From positions 310,001-374,000 of the forward strand of contig NC_002678.2 of assembly GCF_000009625.1 (NCBI RefSeq): DNA of 64,000 bases. The letters run 5' to 3'. The position numbers and the translations under genes are program-made. Under the pieces are notes generated by a model. It made no database searches and was not told the DNA's origin. It saw only the letters and a program-made list of their open reading frames with translations. This DNA is from Mesorhizobium japonicum MAFF 303099. GTDB taxonomy: Bacteria > Pseudomonadota > Alphaproteobacteria > Rhizobiales > Rhizobiaceae. Of this stretch, positions 25,539 through 35,462 are shown piece after piece. The stretch's first letter is position 1. Every line of letters starts with the position of its first letter.

Positions 25539-27919
25539 TGCATCACCGTTTCAGCGCCAATCGGACGGCCCGCATGGTCGCGCACAATGCGCTTGGGCGC
25601 CGTGGCGGCCGCAATCATAGCTTTTGCCGTATCTTGGTTGGATTGCACGACCAGTTGCAGAGCCTGCACCAGCGTTTGGCCGAGTTGCTGTCCTTGCTGC
25701 ACCGACTGCTCGCGAGTGGCGGTCAGCTCGGCCATGATCTGCTGAAACTGTGCCTGGTTCATCTGGTTTGCACCATCAATCGAGAAGTCGGGCGGATAAC
25801 CGGCCTCGGCCAGCTTCGACCGCATGTCGGCATCCTTGACCTGCATGTCACGGGCATGTCGGGCATTCTCGTTGCCAACGCGGATCTGCGCTTCCTGCAC
25901 CTTCACGTCGCGCTCGGCCGCCAGCGTCTGCATCTTGTAGGCGTGCTCCTGCGCATGCGATTGCGCTTCGGCCTCAGATTTCGCTTGCAACGCCTGGATT
26001 TCGGCCTGGGCCTTGAGCATCGCAGGATCCGGCGGCGGCGGCTTGGCCTGCGCGGCTGCCGCCTTCATGTTGTCGGCAAACTCGTCGATCGCGGTATCCA
26101 TCTGGCGGCCGACACGGAAGGGTGCGATTGCGAACTTGAGCAATTCGGCCGCGAAAGGTGCCGTTTCCGGCCTTGCCTCGACCATAGGGCCGAGCTGGGC
26201 CAGGACACCGGCAAGCGCCGTCAGGAATTCCGCTCGGCTCGCTTTTTCGGCCTGCTCGTCGGGCTGGATTGTGCTGTCGGTCTCGATATCGAGGCTGAAC
26301 GCCCGAATCTTCTGGTCCCGAAGAAACTTGATCACCTGGTCAATGGTGACGGTGGCTTTCTGGTCGTCGACCTGTTTGCTGAGCGCCTGAACCTGCTGCT
26401 GCGCCTGGTCCATGATCTGCTTGGCAGCATCTGGGTTTTGCTGCGCCATCTGCTGGACTTCGGGGTCCGTCTTGGCGTGCTGAAGCTCGGCGACGATCTG
26501 CTGGGCTTGGTTCTCCAATCCCTTGACGACTTTCGCCACGTCGGCGTCGGTCGGCAATTCCATCAGGCTCATTTCCTGCAGAGTATCAGGCTTGAAATTC
26601 TCGGCCATGATCTCGACGATGATGCGCACCGTGTCGAGCGCAATGCGAACAAGTTCGGCCTGCCGGTCGCGGATGCGAACTGACCCGTACTGGGTCTTGA
26701 TGTTCTGCGCGGTCGCCGTCTCGTTCGGATTGGTCTCGCCGCGCATGATGTCGGAAAGGCCGCTGATCTGATAGATATCTTCGATCAACTGCTTCCGAAG
26801 CTGAATAAGCTGGGTGATGGTCTGCACCACCATATCCAGCGGAAGCCAGACGATCATGTCCTTCGCGCTGCCACCAAGCATGGCCCAGTTGCTGACCGGC
26901 ACCATGATCTGCCGGTCGTTGGTCGACTTCAGCGCCGCCTCGATGGCATCGCCGATCTCGCCAGCGCCGGCCGGATAGAAACCACGAACGCGCAACGCAT
27001 CGGACAGCGCCGAAATGCGGTTCGTGATGTCGTTCACTTCCTCGATTTGGTCCTTGTAAAAGACGAAATCAGGGACCGGGATCAGGCTGTTGCGCTGCAC
27101 CGTGCCAAAGGCAGGCCGTGGGCACGGGAAGAAGCCTTCCAGCGTCAGATGTGGTTCGCCCTCGTCGAGCAGCACATCGACGCCAGGCGAGACCCACACC
27201 ACCTTGTTCTGCGACTTGCACCACACTTCCCAGACGCGAGCCTTCAGCTTGCCGTCGGAATTGTTCTTGTCGTCCTTGCGGGTAGCAAACTCGGCGTTCA
27301 TGTAGGCATCGCCGGACGTGCTGCGGAAACGCTTGCGCATTTCCTTTTTCGTCATCCATGCGCCGCCAGCTACCCAGTCGACTTCCTTCCACTCGCGAGC
27401 CGGATCATGTGCGAAATCGCGGCGGTTCTTGTGGTCGATGCAGACCTTTTCGGTATAGTCGTTGTCCTTGCTCCGGGTCTCGTAACGCACCCAGATGCAT
27501 CCTCGGGCGAGGATGGCCAGGTCATCGCGGACCTGGCGCATAACGCTGTCGATGTCCTCACGCTGAAGCGCAACGGCTGCCGACCTCTCCAGCATCTCAG
27601 AAGCGGTGCGCGGGATCGGGCTGCGATCCTGAAACCGTGGGACGATGGCCGGCACGGGTGGCCGGGAATACATCGACGGCTTCAAGACCTCGATGTTGGC
27701 CCAGAAAATCTGAAACTGTCGGTCGCGCGTGACGCTGGCGAGCTTGGCCAGGTCGGCATACTGCTTCTCGATGTTGGTGCATTTCTCCTGATAGTCCGAA
27801 TAGCCGGCCTTTTCCTGATCCGTGATCAGTTTCAGCCAGCCCTTTGAGGACTTCAGTTTCAGCGACGGATCAACCGCATCGTCGATAGTGTCGATCGCAT
27901 CTTGGTCGTCATCGATCAT
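25535..27919 (-). CDS. Portal protein (P22-like)
   Basis: A 794-residue product, within the large size class of P22-type portals. The N-terminal half holds the wing and stem regions (IFWANIEVLKPSMYSR, then DDLAILARGCIWVRYE, LPLDMVVQTITQLIQLRKQ). The C-terminal 300 residues are Gln/Ala-rich coiled-coil, as in the barrel extension of podoviral portals. It forms the DNA channel at one capsid vertex. It overlaps terL and the next gene by 4 bp each. Confidence 0.88.
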   Translation of the reverse strand: MIDDDQDAIDTIDDAVDPSLKLKSSKGWLKLITDQEKAGYSDYQEKCTNIEKQYADLAKLASVTRDRQFQIFWANIEVLKPSMYSRPPVPAIVPRFQDRSPIPRTASEMLERSAAVALQREDIDSVMRQVRDDLAILARGCIWVRYETRSKDNDYTEKVCIDHKNRRDFAHDPAREWKEVDWVAGGAWMTKKEMRKRFRSTSGDAYMNAEFATRKDDKNNSDGKLKARVWEVWCKSQNKVVWVSPGVDVLLDEGEPHLTLEGFFPCPRPAFGTVQRNSLIPVPDFVFYKDQIEEVNDITNRISALSDALRVRGFYPAGAGEIGDAIEAALKSTNDRQIMVPVSNWAMLGGSAKDMIVWLPLDMVVQTITQLIQLRKQLIEDIYQISGLSDIMRGETNPNETATAQNIKTQYGSVRIRDRQAELVRIALDTVRIIVEIMAENFKPDTLQEMSLMELPTDADVAKVVKGLENQAQQIVAELQHAKTDPEVQQMAQQNPDAAKQIMDQAQQQVQALSKQVDDQKATVTIDQVIKFLRDQKIRAFSLDIETDSTIQPDEQAEKASRAEFLTALAGVLAQLGPMVEARPETAPFAAELLKFAIAPFRVGRQMDTAIDEFADNMKAAAAQAKPPPPDPAMLKAQAEIQALQAKSEAEAQSHAQEHAYKMQTLAAERDVKVQEAQIRVGNENARHARDMQVKDADMRSKLAEAGYPPDFSIDGANQMNQAQFQQIMAELTATREQSVQQGQQLGQTLVQALQLVVQSNQDTAKAMIAAATAPKRIVRDHAGRPIGAETVMQ

Positions 27920-29424
27920 ATGCGAATCCTACGGTTGCCAGCGGCCTCGTCAGGCGCGCCGGGCAGTGCGATGTGGCCTTCGGGCACCTGCGGAGCCGGA
28001 ACCTTGCTCTTGGCTATCCACGGCCTCGACATGCACGCGTATCGCGTCTCGTCGGCTGCGTGGTCTTCCTGCTTGGTGTCGAGGTCTTCCGGGTTTGCCT
28101 CGTCGTGCTGAAGCGCGGGAAGCGTGCGGATGGTGTGAATGCACGTGTCGAAGAAGAACAGCATCGGCCGCCCGTCTCCGTCGCCAGTCAGCCGGCCGCG
28201 TAACTGATCCCAGCCGCCCATCGCGCCGCGACCGGCCGTTCGCTTGTTGTCTGCTCGCCGGAAAGTCGAACCATTCGAGCCGGTCGTTCCCCGCGTCATG
28301 CGCTCGGCAATCGAGGGGCCACCATCCTGGCTGAAGGCTGCGGGGTCGAGCACGCCGTAAACGATGATGTCGTCGTAATCGCGCTGGCGAACACCGGCGC
28401 CGACCGCTTCGGCATGCAGCTTCAGGCCGACGTCGGGCAGGAACTTGCCGGACTTGTCGATTTTGACCCCGTACCACTCCCGATATTTGACCAGTGCGCC
28501 ACGCGGCACGACGACACCGGGCGCGATGATCGTGTCGTCCGATGCAACCACATACCAGCCGAACGCGAAAGGCTTTGCACTGCCCCAATCCCCTGCCCTG
28601 AACCTGATCCAGTGATCCGGGATCGTGAAGGGCTTCACCACATGCCGGCGACGTTCGAAATTGTCGAAATAAGCGCCCTCGACCACGTCCCAGTCGCCAT
28701 ATCGCATGGCGCGCACCAGGCTTTCCGATCCCAGACCCATCAGCCGGTTTTCATAGCCGGGGTCGTTGTCGTTCATGCTCGGGTTGTCTTCGAGCTGGGC
28801 AGGGATGAACTGCCGGCGCATGCCGCCTTCGCTGGCCTCGGTCGTGTAGACCTTCATCGCGGTTGCGCCATCGATGAACGTGGCCTTGACGAACTGGTGA
28901 CCGATTCCGCCCGGGTTGGCACCGCACAGGATGCGCGGGAAGCGGCCGGCGTACTTCGCGGGAAGCTTGATGCCGACCATGCGCACGCGGTTGCGGAGGA
29001 ACCGGTAAATCACCTCTGTGAAGTGCGTCAGCTCGTCGATCAGAAGGACGTGGATTTCAGCGCCCTGATATTTGAAACGGTCCTTCTCGTCCTTGCAGTG
29101 GCAAAGGTAGATCCTGGACCCATTCCAGAACCGAATTTCATCCTCGACGATGGTGCAGAAGCCGCATTCGACCCAGCCGGCGAGCATGGAGCGGAAGCCC
29201 TGCGGACCCTCCATGTGGTTTTTGATCAGGTCTTCGCGAATGCGACGAAACAAATAAACCTGAAGGCCCGGGATTTCCGAGCACCACAATATCGCGGCGA
29301 CGCGCATCAGATGCGATTTGCCGCCACCCGCAGCCCCGCCATAGAGCGCTTCGGTTGCGTCGGTATCGAATGCCACGCCCTGCTTGGCGTGCAGGTGAAG
29401 GTCAAGAACGGCTGATTGTGACAT
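27916..29424 (-). CDS. Terminase large subunit
   Basis: I start it at ATG 29424 (frame open from 29439). The 502-residue product has Walker [10 protein letters not shown] (residues 29-37), Walker B VLLIDEL with the catalytic E, coupling motif around CGANPGG, and a C-terminal nuclease domain starting with AGDWGSAKP and a later VYGVLDP. It is the ATP-driven packaging motor and cutting enzyme. It overlaps terS at its 5' end. Confidence 0.92.
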   Translation of the reverse strand: MSQSAVLDLHLHAKQGVAFDTDATEALYGGAAGGGKSHLMRVAAILWCSEIPGLQVYLFRRIREDLIKNHMEGPQGFRSMLAGWVECGFCTIVEDEIRFWNGSRIYLCHCKDEKDRFKYQGAEIHVLLIDELTHFTEVIYRFLRNRVRMVGIKLPAKYAGRFPRILCGANPGGIGHQFVKATFIDGATAMKVYTTEASEGGMRRQFIPAQLEDNPSMNDNDPGYENRLMGLGSESLVRAMRYGDWDVVEGAYFDNFERRRHVVKPFTIPDHWIRFRAGDWGSAKPFAFGWYVVASDDTIIAPGVVVPRGALVKYREWYGVKIDKSGKFLPDVGLKLHAEAVGAGVRQRDYDDIIVYGVLDPAAFSQDGGPSIAERMTRGTTGSNGSTFRRADNKRTAGRGAMGGWDQLRGRLTGDGDGRPMLFFFDTCIHTIRTLPALQHDEANPEDLDTKQEDHAADETRYACMSRPWIAKSKVPAPQVPEGHIALPGAPDEAAGNRRIRI

Positions 29425-29866
29425 TGACCACGGGAGCAAGCGGCAACGGCTGGCCGTCCTTACCCGTTAGTTCGGACTTGTCGGCCAGGCCGAGTTCGCG
29501 CGCAATGATGTTGGCGTTGAGCAGGTCCGCCGAGGCGCCTTCGAACTTCTGGGTGCGGATGATCTCTTCCACCTGAGACGTGATGTACGCAAAATCTTCG
29601 CGCTTGGCGTATTCCGCCCATGTGACGCGAGCAATGTCGAGAAAGATGCACAAGCCAGAGATGGTCATGGCGCGCATCTTGGCGATGTTCTCGACCTTCA
29701 CATCGCCCTGGTAGGCGAATGGCTTGGCCTCATAGAGCGGATTGGCATCGACCCATTCGAAGTATTCACAACAGGCCGCCCACAGCTTTTCCGGGTTGAC
29801 GAAGATCGGGCTGCGACCGTGAGTGCTGCGGACCTTCCAAAACTGGTTTCCTTCGGGAGCAGGCAT
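29402..29866 (-). CDS. Terminase small subunit (P22 gp3-like)
   Basis: I start it at ATG 29866 (MPAPEGN); the frame is open from 30034. The 154-residue product matches the gp3 packaging family: [11 protein letters not shown]-x-x-Y, then [20 protein letters not shown] and LGLADK. It recognises pac and hands DNA to TerL, implying headful packaging. It is the first gene of the structural operon. Confidence 0.85.
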   Translation of the reverse strand: MPAPEGNQFWKVRSTHGRSPIFVNPEKLWAACCEYFEWVDANPLYEAKPFAYQGDVKVENIAKMRAMTISGLCIFLDIARVTWAEYAKREDFAYITSQVEEIIRTQKFEGASADLLNANIIARELGLADKSELTGKDGQPLPLAPVVNVTISRS

Positions 29867-29891
29867 TGAGGCACCTTTGCGGTCTGAGCGC

Positions 29892-30512
29892 ATGCGGGTA
29901 TGGTTGCGTCTGAGTGTTTGGGGGTGGCGCTTGGTCGACGAACCGGGAAATTCCAAACGGCAGTGGCGTAGACGCTTCCAATCAACGAACGCGTTGGTCG
30001 GTTTCGCTGCCGCCATACTCACCATTGTCGGCATTAGCCTGAGCCAGTGTTATGGCCTTATCTTTCCACCCAGAGCGGAGCTCGAAATAGGCATCGAAGA
30101 CACATCGGATTTCAAAACGCTTGCTATGCAGGTTGTCAACGATGGTGACGCGCCGGGCGTTGTCAGCGATGAACTGAACTGCGTAAGTGCAGACCTTGAG
30201 CTTGATTATCAAAGCGCCGCGACGACCGTTGTACGTGCGAGAGATCGGGTTCAGACGGCATTTAACGTTGACTCTATTTGGGCAATGAAGCTTGGACAGG
30301 CGGTCGTCAAGCATAAGGCGCTGTCCCAATCGGAGGCGGCCAACTTCCTTGCAGAGCAAGGGGTACCGGACGAATTCAAATGCTCTATCGGATCCTCGGA
30401 CGACAAGGGGAAGCTAGCGTCCACTAAGTTTCCACGGAACCAAATCACACTGTTCATCCGTGCTGGCGTGCCGTCGCCACACATAGAGGCATCTTTCAGC
30501 AGCCCACTGTGA
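29892..30512 (+). CDS. Membrane-anchored accessory protein, likely moron
   Basis: The product (about 206 residues from ATG 29892) has a basic N-terminus, one membrane segment ([17 protein letters not shown]) and an extracytoplasmic domain of about 150 residues with an early beta pattern and two Cys. No family is recognised. It lies on the plus strand, back-to-back with terS, against all late genes, and has lower GC. A lysogen-expressed gene acting at the envelope is plausible. Confidence 0.6.
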   Translation: MRVWLRLSVWGWRLVDEPGNSKRQWRRRFQSTNALVGFAAAILTIVGISLSQCYGLIFPPRAELEIGIEDTSDFKTLAMQVVNDGDAPGVVSDELNCVSADLELDYQSAATTVVRARDRVQTAFNVDSIWAMKLGQAVVKHKALSQSEAANFLAEQGVPDEFKCSIGSSDDKGKLASTKFPRNQITLFIRAGVPSPHIEASFSSPL

Positions 30513-30514
30513 CC

Positions 30515-30790
30515 TTACTGCTGCGGCGGAGCCGGAGGCGCCAGCACCGCTGCAAGCGCGTCATTGTTCGCGTTCGACTTGGCGACGAGATCGGCCACCT
30601 GGGCCTGAGATGCCGCGAGATCGGTCTGAGCCGTCTGAAGCTGCGATGTCAGCGTGGCGTTGTCAGCCGTAAGCTTGTCGATCTGCGCTGCCTGGGTAGC
30701 AGCAGAGCCGAATTCGGTGGCGGCTTCCTTGATCAGTGTGGCGCCGGTTTCGAGCGACTTGGCAAGTTCGGCGTAATCGATGGCGGACAT
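30515..30790 (-). CDS. Small coiled-coil phage protein
   Basis: I start it at ATG 30790, with GGGAG eight bases upstream; an alternative start at 30844 adds 18 basic residues. The 91-residue product is a single coiled coil (QIDKLTADNATLTSQLQTA) with a Pro-rich tail. Its role is unknown. It stands upstream of terS on the same strand. Confidence 0.65.
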   Translation of the reverse strand: MSAIDYAELAKSLETGATLIKEAATEFGSAATQAAQIDKLTADNATLTSQLQTAQTDLAASQAQVADLVAKSNANNDALAAVLAPPAPPQQ

Positions 30791-30926
30791 GTGGGATACT
30801 CCCTTGCGAAAGAGGTTGCGGAGGAATTTTGAGAGGATCGACATCGGGCGGCGCCCTTCTGTTTTGTTGGACTTGCCGCCGGTCGGCGTTGATGATCTGG
30901 TGGCGCCAGCATAAGGACATCAGTGT

Positions 30927-31196
30927 ATGACTGACGACGAGATGAAAGCAGTCTTTGCCCTTAGACACGTGCGAGCGCGCATTATGGGCGTCGTTGATGC
31001 AAGGGAGCACAAGGGCGCGCAGATCGAAGACCGCTACCTCGGTCAGGCAATAGCTTTTATCGCGCAAGCACCGATGGACGGCTTCGATGTCCGCGCCGCC
31101 GTCGTCTTATATGGCGAGCGAGGTAACGAGAGTCTTCGGGCCCAAGATTGCGCGCAACTGTGGGCCAAATACGGGAAGACCATAGCCGAGAATTGA
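30927..31196 (+). CDS. Small hypothetical protein
   Basis: An 89-residue mixed-helical product with no recognised domain, on the plus strand and followed by a strong bidirectional terminator. Its start is preceded by AAGGACATCAGTGT. It belongs to the accessory genes scattered between early and late regions. Confidence 0.6.
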   Translation: MTDDEMKAVFALRHVRARIMGVVDAREHKGAQIEDRYLGQAIAFIAQAPMDGFDVRAAVVLYGERGNESLRAQDCAQLWAKYGKTIAEN

Positions 31197-31219
31197 GCGT
31201 CACATCGCTACCGACAAAA

Positions 31220-31240
31220 AACCCGCCTCGCGGGCGGGTT
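31220..31240. terminator. Bidirectional terminator between early and late regions
   Basis: AACCCGCC (31220-31227) and GGCGGGTT (31233-31240) form a perfect 8-bp stem with a 5-base loop and an A-tract on the left. It separates the plus-strand 30927 gene from the leftward early operon that ends at 31292. Confidence 0.8.
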
Positions 31241-31291
31241 CTTGGCGCATTTCTGCGAATGGCAATCTATTACGAGGTTTCGCGTTGAAAG

Positions 31292-31999
31292 TCAACGCCT
31301 ATTGCCACTGATAAATTTGAAGTGCACGGCGCAATTGCGAAGGTCGAAATGGAGCACAGGCGCCATCTCACGTTCCTTCGCGCCATGCTTCATGGCGATT
31401 TCAGCCGTCGTCAGCCCCGACACGCAATAATCGATCATGCGCTCGGCCGGTACGCGCCCCATTTCCTTGACGAATCCGTCCAGTTTGTCGATCGCGGCGA
31501 CACGCCCATCCGATATCCCGCTGGCGTAGCCAGATCCGATACCGCGCAGGAAATCAGCCGAGCTGGCAACCGCAATGCCGGCGCGCTCCCATAGCACCGC
31601 CAAGTGACTGCCTGCATGGAACAAGGCGTCTTGACGCTTACGACCATACCTCCATTCAAACGTGCCAGGCCGCGACCGGATCGCCTGCGTCTCGGACCTC
31701 TGGGCCGAAATGCGGACCTTAACCGCGGTCACCCTTATGCCCTCCTTGCCGCCATCCGCTTTGGAAAGCCTCGTCATCCGGCGAGCCTGGCCTTCCGCCT
31801 TGATGCGTAGCGAACTTCGCAGCTCGTCACGGCGCCATACGTCCGCGACCCGCGTATCCTCGACCGGCGCTGCCTGAAGCAATTTGGCAGACGCGACCTG
31901 CCGGTTTTGTTTTCGCCTAGTTCGCTTTTCCTTCAGGTCGATGCGCTTTGAACCGTCGACCCGAACGCCGGCAGGCTTCAGTTTTTTCTGCCTCATCAA
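31292..31999 (-). CDS. DUF6456-like regulator candidate
   Basis: A 235-residue product: a basic, disordered N-terminal half and a C-terminal domain (FHAGSHLAVLWERAGI, then DKLDGFVKEMG, MIDYCVSGLTTAEIA) that follows the DUF6456 pattern, a helix-turn-helix-like domain of Rhizobiales. It is the last gene of the early operon, just upstream of the late genes, where a late-gene activator or antiterminator is often found. That role is inference. Confidence 0.65.
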   Translation of the reverse strand: MMRQKKLKPAGVRVDGSKRIDLKEKRTRRKQNRQVASAKLLQAAPVEDTRVADVWRRDELRSSLRIKAEGQARRMTRLSKADGGKEGIRVTAVKVRISAQRSETQAIRSRPGTFEWRYGRKRQDALFHAGSHLAVLWERAGIAVASSADFLRGIGSGYASGISDGRVAAIDKLDGFVKEMGRVPAERMIDYCVSGLTTAEIAMKHGAKEREMAPVLHFDLRNCAVHFKFISGNRR

Positions 32000-33066
32000 G
32001 CAACCTTTCTTGTGATCGTCTGGAGGATCGGAGGGGGTGGCAGGTCATCGGTAGATGTCACGCGTTCCGGCACGATCACGTTGGCATAGTGCCGACCGAC
32101 GAACGTGTCGCTCCGCACCAAAAGCTGTCTGTCGCTGAGTTTCATTTCAAATTGGCTGAACGGCGTTTCGGGCCGGTTGCCCCACCGATGAATAAGAGCC
32201 AGGTTCTTCCGAGCAAAGAAGCGTGTTCCGTCCTCAACGTCCGCAAGTGCAAATACCATGTGCTTCATTGCACGCTCTACAAAACGCCCTCGCCTCAGTA
32301 TCTCGTCGGTTGACGGGTGTTCCGGGCTCGTCGGCGCCCATTCTGGTAATGGCTTGGCGGCATCGATCAGCGCGGCCTTCAGTTGCCGCATATCAAGTGC
32401 AACGTCGTATCCATCGGCCAGCAATCTAAGTCCGGCGGCAGTGCCGATTGACATCTTTTGAATAACCGTGCTGCCGAGACGGTCGGTCATTCCGAGATCC
32501 GAGTTGACGAATAGCTCGCCGTCGGTCTGCGCTAACTCTCGGTGCAGGAACGTGCGAAATCCCTTCGCCTGCTTGTCGAATTGGTCGCGCGCGAATTGGA
32601 TGTCGTCGGCTACGGCCGACATTTGCCCCACGAACACCTGGAGGCCCGATTCCTCGCGGCCAATCTCGGACCACATATCGATGTACGACCTGCACGCCGT
32701 CTGTCTGCGAAAGGCACGTTCAGCGTGCCGAAAGTTTTCACCGAAGTGGGTTTCCGCGCACCTATGCCCAATGAAACGGACCGCTTTCTCGTCAGGGAAC
32801 AGCGCCATGCGGCCCCTTATGAATTTCGGCGACGTGGTAGCGCAGAACGGGCATGGGACACGTTCGCCACCCGGCCGGCGGCCAACAGGGACCGAAATCT
32901 CCTCTGAAAGCAAAACGATGTTTTCTAACTGAGTAGGTTTGTTTGTCGAAACGTTCTCGAAATCTTCAGGTCGGCCAGTCTGGCCGATATGCTCGCGCCA
33001 ACGGCTCAAATAGTCGTCGTCAGGCATGCCCGTAAAAACTGGGTAGAACCGAACCTTCTCGTCCAT
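31996..33066 (-). CDS. Phage protein with zinc motif, unknown
   Basis: I start it at ATG 33066; the frame is open from 33093. The 356-residue product has a CPFC zinc knuckle near residue 72, paired with HRC about 28 residues later, followed by a helical domain with no recognised fold. It lies in the early operon and overlaps the next gene by 4 bp. A role in early DNA metabolism or host take-over is possible but not shown. Confidence 0.65.
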   Translation of the reverse strand: MDEKVRFYPVFTGMPDDDYLSRWREHIGQTGRPEDFENVSTNKPTQLENIVLLSEEISVPVGRRPGGERVPCPFCATTSPKFIRGRMALFPDEKAVRFIGHRCAETHFGENFRHAERAFRRQTACRSYIDMWSEIGREESGLQVFVGQMSAVADDIQFARDQFDKQAKGFRTFLHRELAQTDGELFVNSDLGMTDRLGSTVIQKMSIGTAAGLRLLADGYDVALDMRQLKAALIDAAKPLPEWAPTSPEHPSTDEILRRGRFVERAMKHMVFALADVEDGTRFFARKNLALIHRWGNRPETPFSQFEMKLSDRQLLVRSDTFVGRHYANVIVPERVTSTDDLPPPPILQTITRKVA

Positions 33067-33083
33067 CTTGTTATTCGCCTCGG

Positions 33084-33284
33084 TTAGCAGCATCGAATCA
33101 CCAATAAATTTACACCGGAGCGCCTTCCAGCCGTAGAGAGGGTTGCAGCTATCCCCGCTTTCCCCATACCCTCACCAAGCAAATGCCGGCCTTTTGCTGC
33201 TGGTTTGCTGTCTATTTGACGCAGCAGACCGTACGCCACTTCGTTGCGGTAGGATTTGGAGGCCAGCAAGGATCTAGCCGCCAT
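33084..33284 (-). CDS. Possible small protein
   Basis: A 66-residue basic product whose ATG overlaps the stop region of the upstream gene (33274), which suggests coupling. There is no strong ribosome site and no recognised domain, so it may be spurious. Confidence 0.4.
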   Translation of the reverse strand: MAARSLLASKSYRNEVAYGLLRQIDSKPAAKGRHLLGEGMGKAGIAATLSTAGRRSGVNLLVIRCC

Positions 33285-33600
33285 TTTTCTTGCGCTCCTT
33301 GTTCGCCTCCAATTCGCGCTGGATCGCTTCGATCACCCGATACGCTGCGCCTGGTGTCGACAGGATGATCAACGTGTCCTCTTCCTCGTCCCAAGTGCGT
33401 TCCTGTCTGATCACAATGCCCAGCTTCTGATTGGTGTAGACGGCAATCGCCGACTGGTTGTTCACGACAATCTCCTCTCCGTCGTCCCAATCCATCGTCC
33501 ATGGATTAGTCTTCCGCGGCTTGGTGGCGGTCTGATCAGGTTCGCTCGGCTCGACCGTGGACAGGTCGAGCGGCATCTGGGCTTGCTGTTCGTCGCTCAT
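33274..33600 (-). CDS. Small hypothetical early protein
   Basis: A 108-residue product with a disordered N-terminus and a beta-alpha domain (EEIVVNNQSAIAVYTNQ, TLIILSTPGAAYRVIEAI). No family recognised. The start overlaps the stop of the DUF6074-like gene by 4 bp within the early operon. Confidence 0.65.
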   Translation of the reverse strand: MSDEQQAQMPLDLSTVEPSEPDQTATKPRKTNPWTMDWDDGEEIVVNNQSAIAVYTNQKLGIVIRQERTWDEEEDTLIILSTPGAAYRVIEAIQRELEANKERKKNGG

Positions 33601-33872
33601 GCCGCATCACCATCCTGTTGAGGCGCCGACGAGCGCAGCGCGTCGAAGACGACTAGGGCAAACTTTTCAATTTGGTCGTTGATCACGTTGCGGTCATGAA
33701 GGCCGCAGACTTGCATTCGTCCGATTTGCTGGCGAACGGTCGAACGCCAGAAACGATCAGCCGCGGCGCCGCGGCGCTTTTCCAAAATGCCGATAGTTTC
33801 ACGTACCAGCCGCACATTGCGGTGCAGTGGAAACGGAACGATCGATGCCGCTTTGTCTCGGTTCTGTTCCAT
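33597..33872 (-). CDS. DUF6074-like protein
   Basis: A 91-residue product with the DUF6074 pattern: V-PFPLHRNVRLVRET, then RFWRSTVRQQIGRM and a C-terminal helix. The family is widespread in Rhizobiales prophages next to replication genes. Function unknown. Directly follows the 321-residue gene. Confidence 0.7.
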   Translation of the reverse strand: MEQNRDKAASIVPFPLHRNVRLVRETIGILEKRRGAAADRFWRSTVRQQIGRMQVCGLHDRNVINDQIEKFALVVFDALRSSAPQQDGDAA

Positions 33873-34838
33873 TTAGCTCGCAACTCCCATATGGCGGAGT
33901 GCTTCGTCACCGTCGCACTGTTCGGCGCCGTCGTTGGCGTCTACCGCGCCATTTCTGCTTTGGAGGGAAGGAAGGCACTTTGACGGTAGCGCCACGACGA
34001 CACCCGCCGAGCCCGAGACCAACGCCGCATTCCGCCCTACGGGCGGGCCTTCGGCCCCGCTGAGAGAAGATTTTTTTGCGAGCGTGAGCGAGCTTGGACC
34101 CCGTGAGGGGGCCTCTTGCGACGGCTCGACAGGCACCGATGAGACAAGTGTGTCGCTTTTGGTAGATACACCTACTAGCGACGGACCTGTCTCACGAAAG
34201 CGCCGATACCATTGCGCGCGAGAAATCCCCTCGGCATCCCACGGGCGACCTTTGGACAGGGAATTTTTGGCCAGCCAGCTTTCGCGAGGTTCGACACCGC
34301 GAGCGCGCCGCTTGGCTGTTTGCCTTGCCCGATCACCCGACCGCTTTACGTCCTTGGCAATGCCCTTGCGGACGCGGGCAGAAAAATCACTCGCCCCCAT
34401 CGTTCTGATTTCGAGCGCCGTCCGCTCCAACAGCGTCAGGCAGATTTTGCGCGCGGCTTCGTCGGCCTTCATCTGGTAGCGGCGCCCAACCAGCATATTG
34501 AGAATCGGGCGGATGATCGTACCCGCCCGCTGCAAAGCCCAAGGTGCCCACCGCCGGCACCAGTCAGACAAGACCTTGTCCAGATCGAGCCCTTTGCTCA
34601 GGCAGTGAGCGTTGAGCGAATAGGCGGCAACCTCGATGAAAAGGTCCGCGTCATCGGTCTCGGGCAGGATCGCCCCGTAACGGCTTACTATGATCCGTTC
34701 CAGTTCACGCACGCGCGCATTGTTGATCTGAAATGGCCCTGTTGGCTTCGGCTTGTCGGCCAGGATGCACCGGCCGACTTTCATCTTGCCCGTTCGGTTG
34801 GCGCGATGTCGCGCCTTGGCAGCGTTGGCGATGCTCAT
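33873..34838 (-). CDS. Candidate replication initiator or DNA-binding protein
   Basis: A 321-residue product: helical N-terminal part, then a basic region and the motif KGRPWDAEGISRAQWYRR, which resembles the GISRxTWYRR helix-turn-helix of replication-associated proteins, and a long disordered tail. No helicase or polymerase is encoded in the prophage, so this is the best candidate to recruit host replication. The ATG directly follows the TAG of the upstream gene. Confidence 0.6.
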   Translation of the reverse strand: MSIANAAKARHRANRTGKMKVGRCILADKPKPTGPFQINNARVRELERIIVSRYGAILPETDDADLFIEVAAYSLNAHCLSKGLDLDKVLSDWCRRWAPWALQRAGTIIRPILNMLVGRRYQMKADEAARKICLTLLERTALEIRTMGASDFSARVRKGIAKDVKRSGDRARQTAKRRARGVEPRESWLAKNSLSKGRPWDAEGISRAQWYRRFRETGPSLVGVSTKSDTLVSSVPVEPSQEAPSRGPSSLTLAKKSSLSGAEGPPVGRNAALVSGSAGVVVALPSKCLPSLQSRNGAVDANDGAEQCDGDEALRHMGVAS

Positions 34839-35039
34839 CTAGTGCGCCCTCGCCCGGATGAGGTTCGCGCGTCGCTCGGCCGCGATGGCGTCGGCGATCG
34901 ACAAGTTGAAGAGCCTGCGAATTTGGGGGAGGACGGCGTGCGCCTTATCGGCGCCGCCGGCAGCAAGCCATTGGGCGGCCTCTTCGACGGCATTCGCTCC
35001 GGTATTGTCAGCGCGCCGGGACGCAGTGACGGCGCTCAA
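34839..35039 (-). CDS. Small early protein, TTG start
   Basis: The 66-residue product starts at TTG 35039, overlapping the upstream stop as TTGA; the frame is open to 35186 but the longer part shadows the neighbour. Helical, with AEEAAQWLAAGGADKAH-like composition. It probably acts with the winged-helix protein upstream. No family recognised. Confidence 0.55.
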   Translation of the reverse strand: MSAVTASRRADNTGANAVEEAAQWLAAGGADKAHAVLPQIRRLFNLSIADAIAAERRANLIRARAH

Positions 35040-35380
35040 GCAGCGACCGCCATATCTTCGAGGATGGAAAGCTTGGTGTGCAACAAGTATCGTGCGTGGT
35101 GGCCGGGGAACTGACCGCCATGGCCTTCGTGCACCGTCTCGATGACGAAGCCCAGCGCCCTCGCCTTGAACACATAGTCGGACCAACGCGGCCCCGGGTG
35201 AGTGATCGCGGTGCAGCCACCTTTGCCCGCATCAATCAATTGCTTCATCGCCCAAGCAACGCGACCATCAAGGCACATCGTCTGGCCGTCGGGTTCGATC
35301 TTCACCGTAAGGGTAAATTTCTTGTTCGGTGTCTTCGAATGTGAATTAACGGACGCTTGCGCGCCTGCTACATCGGGCAT
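35036..35380 (-). CDS. Winged-helix domain protein
   Basis: A 114-residue product whose core (VAWAMKQLIDAG, then WSDYVFKARALGFVIET) matches the winged-helix proteins common in early regions of Rhizobiales prophages. Likely a DNA-binding regulator of the early operon. It overlaps the next gene by 4 bp. Confidence 0.7.
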   Translation of the reverse strand: MPDVAGAQASVNSHSKTPNKKFTLTVKIEPDGQTMCLDGRVAWAMKQLIDAGKGGCTAITHPGPRWSDYVFKARALGFVIETVHEGHGGQFPGHHARYLLHTKLSILEDMAVAA

Positions 35381-35462
35381 GTTCTGGTCCTTTCGGAATC
35401 TCAGGGGAGGTTACGTTTCTGGTCCGGATTGGCTTGGGCAGCTTAGGTTTGGCGACCGCTGC

